The notes under the pieces: model-generated | Told to the model about the DNA's origin: nothing | Database searches by the model: none | The model's input: the letters and a program-made list of their open reading frames with translations, nothing else | Program-made: the position numbers and the translations under genes | Assembly (NCBI GenBank): GCA_014526335.1 | Contig: JACTAT010000217.1 | Location: 124,001-188,000, forward strand | DNA length: 64,000 bases | Direction of reading: 5' to 3' | Source: Chrysaora quinquecirrha | Lineage: Eukaryota; Cnidaria; Scyphozoa; Semaeostomeae; Pelagiidae | Shown here: one piece after another, positions 15,501 to 25,300 of the stretch | Numbering within the stretch: position 1 is the first letter of the stretch | How the letters are laid out: the number at the start of each line of letters is the position of its first letter

Positions 15501-18500
15501 TTAAAGTGGAAAACTAGAAGGGTAAGGGTGCAGCTTAAGGTCCTGCGTACAGGCTGGGAATAAGGACCTTCTCAAGTAGGGTCTCACTCAGGTCTCAAGT
15601 CCCACCTTGTGCCTTGCCCACTTTTGGGAAACGGCATTTAAGGATCGTAAGTTGATCGGAGGCCGTCTTTACTAAACCATGGTCTCAAGGTCCTTACGAC
15701 TATAAGCAGACGTGAAAAACAAGTGTGGGGACAGTTGACCAGTATACATTTGTTCGGTCTTTTAGAATATCTTTTCCGAACTACCGAGCTAGGAAAATTT
15801 TGAGCCCATGAAGGATCGTGGTATTTATCAAAGTTGACAAATTTGACTGTCCAGAGACAGTTGGTAACACAAAGCGGAACTCCCTTATCAGGCGTCAGGC
15901 ATGCAAACGCACCCCCCCCCCACCCCCTGTGCCTTGAGTTCACTTTTTACGATATGGCATTGAGGACAAGAGCATCGGTTATCTACTTTACTGAGCCATA
16001 TAGCCTCACGACCCTTTGGATTATCACCAAATGTGAATCGCAATGACGAAATATGATATTTCTTGGTTAAATGTTGAAATAAGGAGAGAATAGAATGAAA
16101 ATGAAAGTGGACGGGTTCAATGAAACTCAGGGTAAGAAGGCATTCGAGGATCAAGTATCCCAAGGTGCTAAACACTTTAAAAATATCCAAAACAGAAACT
16201 TTTGAATGATAATTTACCCGTTATTGCTTGTTCATTGAAGGGATCCAATGCAAATGAAATGATAGGATCATTAAAGCTTTTTTTCCACAATTTTAATCCT
16301 AGGTCAGCATTCCAAAGAATCAAATTTCCAGGCGAATGGAGAATCAAGATGAAGGAGTTTGCTGCCTCGCTGCATTTTAGCCATCGCATTTCAGCAGCGG
16401 GTTTACCTGCAGATGCACCAGTTATAGTGTTAAGTTGGAAATAGCAAAATGCTAAACAAAAGGTTCACGCACTACTGTGATGGTACTTTTTGCGTACTGT
16501 GATGGATAAGCACTACTGTGGTGGGTTATTTTGCTTGATGTAGCACTAGCATGAGGTATTAAAAGAGGTTTTCAAGCACTTAGTCTAGACATTGTTCTTT
16601 TGTTGTATAGAAACATAATACATGCTCTGTTATAAGAACACTTGGCTTCGATCTAAGCCTGCGTGTTTCTTTTAGTAATTTTCACCAGTTTATTCATATT
16701 GCCTGCCCTTATCCTTCTAAAACATGTAAAAAGCATTACGCTGGCAACCTTTGTTTTTATTTTACTCGAGTAGTTTCTGAGATATCATCCAAATCAACAC
16801 TCTTGACATTTCACACCACAACACCAGACTAAAATCGAGCTCTATAGAGCAATGTTAAGAAGTGTTGGTCAAACACCCTCAACTTTCTACTAAACCCCAG
16901 ATTCAGCTTGAGCACCTTCATTTTGAGGGAAACTTTACACCTTAACTTCTTACGATGCTGATTTCACAGCGATTAAAAGTTTGAAAATTTATAAAGGATT
17001 TGACTGCAAAAAATTGCTCGGGGTAAAATTTTACACCCTCAGTCATTTTTCACAGTCAAATCATTCGAACGAATCTGAAGTCCAAATGTTTCTGAGGTGA
17101 TTTAAAATTTTTTTGAAGATGAGGCCCTTAGTTGAAAAAGTGTATTCTTTTGAATAAACAAAGTGTTTCCACTGCAAAAACAAAGGATTCTATTCTGCAA
17201 AATCGAGCAAAAAGTCGAGCCCCTGACCAAATTCTCTCGACAATGTTCAAAATGACAACACATCTTTCCTTTCAAGAATGGCAAGACTTCACAAAATAGA
17301 GCATGATATAATAAAGTGTTCTTCTCTTTTCAACTACTATTTCAACTTTCTGCCTACCTTGCTCAGTAAACTCATTTAATAGCTTTCCTTGAGTCGCATC
17401 CCATATCATCACACGTCCTGCTTGGTCAGCTGCAGCTAGTCTAAGATCATACACTGATTGCAAGTCATGATGATAATTTTCATTTGCCCATCTCACCTGA
17501 GAAAAACATAATAGATTATTATGAGCAAGATTGCATACCCTTTTAAACTCTCTTAGAAATCCTACTGGCAACAAACACTGCTACCAGAGGCACTGGAGGC
17601 GATGCAGGGCAGTGGGAGCAGAAACAATAAGGGGCAAAACAATAAAAACACCTACCACCCCTTGAAAGTCATCAGACAATCCAGCCATGGCAACAATAAG
17701 AGGCAGCTTCACTACCCGTCATTTTCAAAGAGGGGCAAAGGGGCAAAACATGCCTTTCAAGGTATAATCAGAATTCTGATCAGACGCATACACCTGCCAG
17801 GAAAGTTTAATAATTTAACAAAAACACACTTAATTACAATTTTTCTATTTTACAAATAGAAAAATTGTAATTAAGTGTGTTTTTGTTTCCTAATTAAACA
17901 ACATAAGATTATTGTTGCTGGTTATTTTAAGACGTTAAAAGCATATTAAGCGAAGACAAGGATCCTATTGATTAATCAAAAAAGAGCATCTTTCATTTTG
18001 ATCAATTTCAAAATATTCCCTCAGTTGTTGCCTTTCCTTCACATCCTTCTAAATGCAATATACCTGAGCTGATGCAACATTACATTTAACGTAAATGTCT
18101 CCATACCTTTACAATGGCAGCTGGATAATGGTGAAGTGTTTGAATAACCTGAAACCAAAGTAACATATCATAGCCAAAATCACATACTTAAGTGCCTTGT
18201 TGGGATTTTTATCGGACTTAAAATATTGCACATAAGAGGTTGATAAATCTTTATCTGTTTTTACCTGTACAGTTTTTGAATCAAGTATCACAACAAAGTT
18301 GTGACAGCCATATGCCAAGAGACCTTGCCAGCCCCTGTAGAGATGAGAGGAAAATGGTAAAAAATGTTGCACCGCACAACATGATGTCACATCGTTTGTC
18401 TGGGTCTTGCAACATTTGTTACATGCACGGATGCGTATAGCAACCAACTATAGCGCCAAAAGCATGGTTACCATAGAAATAACATCACTTGTTTGTTTCC

Positions 18501-19028
18501 AGTTCTTTTTTGATAACGCAGACAAATGTTGCATTTTAAAATGTTGCAGCGTTTGGCCACCTGGGTAAATTTACATTTGCGGATTTATGAAACAGATGTT
18601 GCACAAAATGTTGCGTCATTTGGCTGGGGCTTTAACATGATTAGTTGGTCAACGCATCAACATCTGTCATTGACCCCAACATCCAACATTTTTGATCAAA
18701 ATAAAACTTCAGCCAAAACTCCCAACAACAACCATTAACTCCCGACTGGGTGGCCAGTCCAACAAAAACAGATTACACCCAACAATGTTGGATCTTGTTG
18801 GGAGCGTTTGGCCAGGGCTTTATATGTATAGCCAGGCTTGATAATCTGCTAGATGTTGACAAAATAACATTAATGCTTTGTTTGTTTTTACTTGTGTGTG
18901 TTGCTTAAAGAATCAGTCTCATCACACAGAGACTTAACAGCTTAATTAAGCTAACAATATTACCAATCACAAGCTGATTTATTCAATGATTGAAGCCCTC
19001 CAGGAATTATACGCGGTGATAGCTTCAT
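534..19028 (-). CDS. WDR11: WDR11, WD-repeat protein 11 (24 exons; C-terminus beyond left edge)
   Basis: Scaffold of two WD40 beta-propellers; known WDR11 acts in a Golgi/endosome vesicle-tethering complex (with FAM91A1) and in ciliary/Hedgehog signalling. Exons in coding order: 18964-19028, 18265-18334, 18107-18148, 17358-17496, 16218-16406, 15208-15427, 14103-14812, 13114-13198, 12318-12415, 11276-11351, 10812-10920, 10579-10717, 9917-10020, 8827-8933, 7977-8091, 7134-7302, 6311-6419, 5667-5720, 4698-4739, 4500-4593, 3057-3278, 1816-1911, 1070-1140, 534-628. All junctions are GT-AG and phases agree throughout (3220 nt, ~1073 residues; the human protein is ~1224). Diagnostic stretches are GWQGLLAYGCHNFVV, PREILILDLE, LFCLHENGSITLKLRRS, CPALTTKNWAVYKPFAAVG, MKFAPGKGN, SCYDILCDNDFYQ and QTDRAVQILFEAD. 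The start ATG opens MKLSPRIIPGG, aligned with the vertebrate N-terminus. Exon 12 ends at an unusual but usable GTGT/GTAAAA donor. No frame breaks seen. Confidence 0.95.
1186..1552. mobile_element. Degenerate MITE of the GACAAGCAATGTTT family
   Basis: Contains several copies of the motif TTTGACAAGCAATGTTT in both senses and ends in GTTTGGCCGGGGCCTAA. The same vocabulary recurs at 2237-2490, 43807-44000, 57560-57846 and 59577-59789. Lies in the WDR11 intron between exons 22 and 23. Boundaries are approximate. Confidence 0.5.
2237..2490. mobile_element. Second copy of the GACAAGCAATGTTT family
   Basis: Starts near TTAGGCCCTGGTAAAAC, the inverse of the terminus at 1552, and includes TGTTTGACAAGCAATGTTTTAAGAAGTGGCC in pieces. 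WDR11 intron. Boundaries approximate. Confidence 0.45.
3631..3994. mobile_element. MITE with ~25-bp terminal inverted repeats (GTACACTC...)
   Basis: The left end GTACACTC + T8 + ATAAGAATA (3631-3655) and the right end TATTCTTATA + A9 + GAGTGTAC (3969-3994) are inverted copies apart from the homopolymer length. The body has further AATATTCTT motifs in both senses. Non-coding; inside a WDR11 intron. Confidence 0.75.
5044..5441. mobile_element. MITE with ~40-bp imperfect inverted repeats
   Basis: The left end 5044-5085 (ACTCATTAGCTTTCAATACC, then GGGGGTCCATGCCA) is matched in inverse at 5400-5441. The interior repeats ACCCCAAATATTGA several times. Non-coding; WDR11 intron. Confidence 0.7.
5825..6064 (-). 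mobile_element. MITE, TTAAGGCCTnGnTAAAC family (inverted copy)
   Basis: Reverse complement of the elements at 19670-19945 and 27359-27590: shared ACATGTCTCCTAGTTTAGCC end, GGGAGACA motifs, ACAACAGAAACATTT and GTCGCGCGCGACA. Ends ...TAGTTTAGCCAGGCCTTAA at 6064. WDR11 intron. Confidence 0.65.
6122..6203. repeat. 82-bp near-palindrome with ~28-bp arms
   Basis: Arms 6122-6149 (TGATTGTGCTGCGGAGGAGA...) and 6176-6203 (...TCTCCTCCGCAGCGCAATCA) are inverted copies with two or three mismatches. In the WDR11 intron downstream of exon 17. Confidence 0.7.
9348..9822. mobile_element. MITE with ~100-bp terminal inverted repeats
   Basis: 9348-9409 (AATAGACCTTTTCAAAGAGA...ATGGTAGCCGTAT) is inverted at 9760-9822. 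Similarity continues inward through GGGAAT...GGACAAAGAC...GCAGT-like blocks (9416-9455 against 9711-9758). No coding capacity; WDR11 intron between exons 14 and 13. Confidence 0.8.
13316..13505 (+). mobile_element. LINE-type retrotransposon 3' fragment (end of reverse-transcriptase ORF)
   Basis: A short open frame reads GRRPRGRPRISWEENI... followed by WTGKHLSECSRL and AAWRRVV, the characteristic C-terminal tail of non-LTR pol proteins in invertebrates. It is followed at once by a CCTA-rich tail (CTACCTACCTACC, ~13490-13503), as expected for a 5'-truncated LINE insertion. Dead fragment in a WDR11 intron. Confidence 0.65.
16896..17068 (+). repeat. Dispersed repeat, copy 1 (partner 41232-41400)
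   Basis: Shares CAG.TTGAGCACCTTCATTTT, CTTACG.TG.TGATTT, TTATAAAGGATTTGAC and TGCTCGGGGT.AAATTT in the same order with 41232-41400. No coding capacity. WDR11 intron. Confidence 0.65.
17817..17887. repeat. Perfect 71-bp palindrome (34-bp arms, 3-nt centre)
   Basis: The left arm 17817-17850 starts AACAAAAACACACTTAATTA and the right arm 17854-17887 is its exact reverse complement; the centre is TAC. In the WDR11 intron between exons 3 and 4. Could be a young fold-back element or an assembly fold-back artefact. Confidence 0.85.
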
Positions 19029-19302
19029 TTCTAGGCTTTTTGGGTTGTTGTCAAATCAGCATCTCATCATCTCATGAGCCGACGAGCATCTTCTTCTTGT
19101 TGCTCCTGCTGCCATTTTGTCGCCACTATGAGCATAGAAATTGAATTGAATTGAATTCCACAGCCTCATCATGATACAGAGAATAGTTTTTGGCGCATGT
19201 TAATTTTAACTTTCTTTTCATATAAATTGTTATTTATTTATTGTTGCATTTCTGTTCCTTAGTTTCTTTGTTGCAGTGGTGAGGCAGAGCAGGACAGCAA
19301 AG
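19029..19302. promoter_or_regulatory. Bidirectional promoter region, WDR11 / ZDHHC16
   Basis: The two start codons are 274 bp apart and point away from each other. On the minus strand a YY1-like site (CAAAATGGCAGC, within 19108-19119) lies ~80 bp upstream of the WDR11 ATG, where housekeeping start sites often carry it. A pyrimidine-rich acceptor-like stretch ending at 19276 suggests ZDHHC16 has a non-coding first exon or an alternative start upstream of 19303. Promoter function is inference from geometry and motif. Confidence 0.55.
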
Positions 19303-22300
19303 ATGTGGAAAACGTTAAAAGAATCGTTTCTCGTTGCTCTTCTAACAGTCAGGTCCCTCACTCATAACTCTTGCAAGCCTGGAAATTACTATATTGATGC
19401 TGCATTTGAACCAGTTTATTGGTTTGTTGACAATGTGGCTGGTTTTATGGGTCAGGTACAGTATACATAACATAGATAGCCTATAGTCTACATACCTAGG
19501 TATAGATATGTAGACTATAGGCTAGCTAGTGTCTAGAAGTACACCAATACATAAAACAGAACAGACTACAGTACAATCAATGGGTTTCTAGTCAACTCGC
19601 CATTTTCGACAACAAAACATGAAAACAGTTACACTAACTTTCCTGTCACAGAATGGAAAAATGTCACTAAGAGACATGCCATGCCCTTTGCTAAACTAAG
19701 AGACTTGATGTCCCCTCGATGTCTCCCAGTTACGCCACCTCGGAAACTTTATAGCGTGCGCCAAAATTTGTAGCCTGAGACACGCAAATGTTTATGGCAG
19801 ACAACAGAAACATTTTGCGTCTCGTCGACATGCAAATGATGCTTGCTTGTGAACATGTTGCTTGCTTGTCACTCGCATGTTTAGCCACCCTGGGAGACAC
19901 GCTAGTGAATACAGTGTCGCGCGCGGCAAGTCGCCATAGCTGAACAATTTTCTTTTTTCAAGAATCTAACTTTTTTCTTTTTTGTTTGCATTTTGTGGTG
20001 GGTTTATTCATTTCATTGGTCTTTTCCCAACGATTTTACATGTCATTTGAACAGGCAAACTCATTCAGAACTTAGCCTTATACTGTATGTACTGTATAAG
20101 CTTCCAAGATAGAGACTGAAACCGACGCAGATAGTCAATGATATTATTTCTCGTTTTAGTACTCTAATTATGCTCTAATTTAATGCAATATCTATTATTG
20201 TAAGCAAGCTTCTACGAATTTTATTGAAAAATGCCGAACAAGAGAAATCGCAAACCTCCAGACCGATATCATCATTTGCCGAAAAAACCTTCTTTGTGCC
20301 GACGTTTGGAACATTGAACATTGGGAGGTACAGCGCCCCCTGTACCCCCCTTTGGCGACGACCCTGGTTACTTTGGTGTTATGTTTGAGTTATGCTTGTA
20401 TCCTAATTTTCATCGATGGATATTGATAATCGTCAATAAATACTTTTAATCAATGTTCAGAACTAGAATACCCTGTGTGCGAGTCTCGTTCGGAAGAAAC
20501 CATCTTCTGACAGCCCTGTGTTTGAGATGCGTTTACATTTCCTGAATTTAGTTGACTTGTTCATTTGGCCTAAGTTTGGCGAATTTCATTCTGGGCTGTT
20601 TGAAGCCGATAAAGAGCACTGAGACGAATAAAATTGCATAAAACCTACCAACTTGCCCCATTGCTAACTTGCCCCACTTCTAGGTCAACTTGCCCCTCTT
20701 TCAAAGTCAACTTGCCCAACCTTCAAAGTCAACTTGCCCCATCTCAAAAGTAAACTCGCCCCCACATAAGTATAAATGTTTAAAGTTGGGGGCTCCGCCC
20801 CAAATCCCCTTTCTACAGCACTGATAGATTCACTCAAATTTTGGTGAGTTGTATGAACATGTGGGTGGGGCAACATGACTTGAAATAGGTCCGACTTTAC
20901 CTGGTACCCAATCAATGCAACCTAGCAATTAACAATCATGTTTCGTCACTTGCATAGACCTTTTTGTGGAAAGTGCCAAAATATGCTAATAATTTTTCAA
21001 AATTTCTCGATATTGAGCTTTCATTGCTAAAATCATAAAACCGCATAATACAGGCGCTGAGATAGTAAAACTTTGCACCTAGACTAAATTTTAGATGCTT
21101 TTTGTTATTTCGAAAAATTTCAATGCGTCTGCCATTTACTAAAATTATCAAGCCTATAAAGTGTGCAATGCAACCTAGCAATCAAATCATGTTTTGTTGC
21201 TTGCATTAGCCCAAGACAGGAAGGATGCACCTAAACTCTTTGATTGGAAAGCGTTCACCTAGACTTATCATACAAGACCAAGTTATCGCTAACGGCTAAC
21301 GACCGAACTCAAAATTGTCAAGCCCTCTTTGAGCAAACAGCTATTTGATTGTTGCTGTTGTTGTTGCTGTTTGCAAAGAGAGGGAGTCATGTAATAAGTC
21401 TAGTGTTAACCAGGACCGGGTTGGAAATTTTCGCATTTGTGTGACAGACTGTCAGGTAATCTAGACTATTGGTAAGAAGCAATAAGTTTATTGACTTTAC
21501 CCTCAGCAATGAGCCAGGCTTTGGGGACTTTTCCACTGCGAAAGGAAAACTTGCCAAGCCAAACAAAAAAAGTGTAGCATGTTTTGTCTGTTATTAAGCC
21601 ACGGCTACAAGTGCAACTTTTGCTGGAAATGGCAAGGCAACACATGTTAAAATGTCCTATTCTGAGAAATCCTGAGGTTGCTACACGCTGCAACAAAAAT
21701 GCTGCGACAGAAGTTCTGCGACAATAAGATGTATGGGTCCTAGAAAATTACTATTAACAATTAAATTACTAATCAACCAAAGCAATGTTCTGCAACAGTA
21801 TTTTTAAGGTCGCAGAACTTTCTGTTGGAAAATCTATCCCTGGCTACACGTGTGACTCCAAGTTTTTACCCTCTTGGCAATAACTTTAACTATGTTCTCT
21901 CTCCATTTCAAGCGAAATGTTGTACGTGTAGCCGCATCTTTACATGGCAATCTTGCTTGTTCTACCTTAACTGGTTTAAAAACTCAGCAAATTTTTAATC
22001 TTAGGTATTCGTTGTGGCAGTCACTCTCCTAACAACATCCGTAGTTGTGATATGGTATGCCTATCTACTTCCTGTTATATCAACATACAATCAAGTTTGG
22101 ATGAGTCTTCACATCATTATTGCTCACTGGCTATTGATCAATATAGTGTTTCATTACTTCAAAGCTGTTTTTACAAGTCCAGGATCACCACCACAGGTTT
22201 TTTAATATAACTGAGCTCTTGAATGCTTAAATTCTTTCCGCTCTCACTTCACAAGCCAACCCATAAGAAGACTATTCCATTCAGGGATGCCAGAGAAGGG

Positions 22301-25300
22301 AGTGTGGGGGGTCAAGCACCCCTCCTGCCCTTTCCTAAGGGGGGGGAAAGGGGGACAATAGTGCCCTTTCAATGTAAAACGTTAATTGACTTTGACAAAG
22401 TTAAATAAAATATTTCGCCACCCAGAAATGCAACTGAAGGCAACTTGAGTTGAAAATTGATCTAAAAGCCAACATAGCTTCATCCCCTGACTGGCGAGTG
22501 TGACTTTAAAAAATGCAATTCGAAATGAGTACATGTGGAGACATAGCCAAAAAATGCCGTTTTAAAACATGTGATTTATATTCGTTCAAAAACTTTTGTT
22601 GCATTTTAAACCAATCTAAAGGGCGTGGACGCTAAAAATTTCCTGGGGGAGCACCACCATACCCCCTAATTTTTTATCTCAGTTGACCTTACATTCCTAG
22701 TTGACCCCCCTCTTGCCCTACCATCGCTCTGGCATCCCTGATTCCATTACCGTATTTCCTCTAATGAATGCTGCCTTCAGATAATCACTGCCCTCTATTA
22801 AACGCCGCCCTCTTATCAATGTCACTCTCTCTTAAACGCCGCATTGCGGAAACGCCGCGTTTTATTAGAAAAAGACCAAACAAGAAATAACAAATAGTAA
22901 ATATGAATTTTACTTGTTTTCTATCAACAAATTCTACCACAACGTGAGCCCTCCTTCAGTGAACTCTACATTTTTAATATCACAATCTTTTGTTTTTGGG
23001 AAAGAAAACATTGTTTAAAGTCAGTTTCTTTTTTTCTCATTTCTGGTTTTGTAATAAACGCCGCCTTCTGATAAATGACGCCCACTATTAACCGCCGCAT
23101 TCAAAAGCTTGACTTTTTAATAAACGCCGCGGCGTTTATTAGAGGGAATACGGTATGTCTTTGATTTTCTTCCTTTTCAAATAACCCCTAACCCCTTTTC
23201 AAATACCACTTTTTGGAACGGAACAACTTGGAACTTTAGTCAATTGTTTCCGTTTGAACTTAGGTTAAGGCCCAAGACTGGTTAACTAACAACTTGCCCA
23301 GGGGCTGTCTAAGGCCACGTTCACTTTGGATCACAATTATAGCATTCCCTTTTCGTTACAGTTTATGAAAAAAAGAATCAGCTGCTTGCAGGAATCGAAT
23401 GGAATAAGAAGGACAGGAACTTTCGTAGGGCCGCGGACTACGAGAAGGAACGGAACGCCACGAATGAACGAACGGGTCCTTAACTTATATCCAGGCCTAG
23501 TGGATGAACTAATCAAATTTTCAAGATGTTTTTTTGTTTTTTTTTTTCAAGGGAAGACCAATGGAAAGCATAGGAGGTGCAGTTGTTTGCAAAAAATGTA
23601 AGCACATATCTCTCTTCTTTGATTTCTCAATGAGTGGGTAAATATCAAAATTCAGCAGAGTATCACAAAAGCAAGGTGCTAAAGGCAAGAGTATGATGTA
23701 CGTGTTCTTCTTTGTTGACAGGTATACAGCCAAAGCCTCCAAGAACCCATCACTGCTCTGTTTGTGACAAGTAAGATTTCTTAATAGCAACGTTTATTAA
23801 AAAAGTAAGACTGAGAAATATCATGCGTAAATTTATTGTTGTAAGTAAAGTACAATAAAGCAACTACAATGCCTGCCAAAAGTCCTTGGAACACCCCCGT
23901 AGTTTTTGAAAAAATACGACTCCTCTTCCCTTTCTTACTGGGAAATACAGAAAATCAACCCCCTCCCCCCAAAACAATGTTGTTCGTCTTTTGTACAGTC
24001 TGAGCTTTCATAAGATGCATTGCGGGTTCCCGTGGGGTATTCCAAACAACAGAAAATCAACATTGTTTGAGGGGGGGGGTGTTTCTGCTACCATCTGAGT
24101 AAAAATAGTGCGAATGTTCCAAGACTTTTGGCAGGCATTGTAGGCGTTTAGCTTTCATCCTCAAGATAATATCCAATTGTTTGGAAAGGTTGTGCCTCAT
24201 ACGGTTCAATAATCAGCTCAATTTTTTGTAAATTAGTGCATCTGGAATTGGCTCTAATTCGTGAGGTATTAAGATCAAATCTGGAAGGTCTTGAAAGTTA
24301 TGGCTTGTAGCTTTCTCCATATCCTTTTTTGTAGATGTTTTTTGAAAATGGATCACCACTGTCGTATCCTTTTCGCACAGTACACGATCGTAATAGAGAG
24401 GACTGGCTTAATAGAGATTAGATCTTAATTGACGAAAGGACTTTAGAGATGAGACAGAGAGATTTGAGTTAATGGAAAGGAGGGGCTTATTAGAAACAAG
24501 TGCTTTTTGGAGAATAGAGGATAGAGTTGAAGGTTAATAGAGAGGAGGGGCGTGATAGAAGTGAAAGCTTTATAGAGAAGAGGGGAGAGTAGAGACAAAT
24601 GATGGAGTTGATTGAGAGGATTGACGTAATAGGGGTGAGAACTGAGTGTGGGAAGAGCTTGAAAGAGGGGCAATGCTTAATGGAGATGATGGCGATAGAG
24701 ATTAGAGCTTAATAGACTAAAGTGCTTTTTAACAAAGAGGGCTTAACTACAAAGTGGGGGCTAATAGAGAAGACAGAGATTTAAGGGTGAACGCCCGCTT
24801 TAGAAGCTCAGAATTTAACCTTAACTTACGCCTTAGCTTGGATGAACAATTGTATAGGGTTTTACAACCATCGCTATTTCATTCTATTTTGTATTTTCAT
24901 GTGGCTTGGAACAATGTATGTGTCATTCACGTGCTATGATCTTTTCACGTATCACTTTTTTCATCCTGGGGTAAGTACAGTAAAGTAATAAAGTGTTTCT
25001 GTATAAGAACCTGGTTTATACGAAAGTTGGTTTATCTGGCTCCTTGTAAGATTATAGGCTGGGAAAACCTTCAAAGAAACTGAACCACCCCGGGTAATGT
25101 GTGTGCAGTACAGTAGAGGGTGAACAATACAGTGGAGGATATTCAGTACAGTGGAGGAATATCGTCAGTACGGTGGAGGGATATCATCAGTACGGTGGAG
25201 GATATTCAGTACAGTATAGGGATATCATCAGTACAGTGGTGAGATATCATCAGTACAGTGGAGGGATATCATCAGTACAGTGAAGGATATTCAGTACTGT

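Noticed and set aside
17817..17887. microRNA precursor hairpin
   Set aside because: A perfect 34-bp stem with a 3-nt loop is unlike an animal pre-miRNA; more likely a fold-back element or artefact.
19276..19302. Start of ZDHHC16 at 19276 with nine extra residues
   Set aside because: That codon is GTG and an acceptor-like TTGCAG ends there; the first ATG in frame is 19303.
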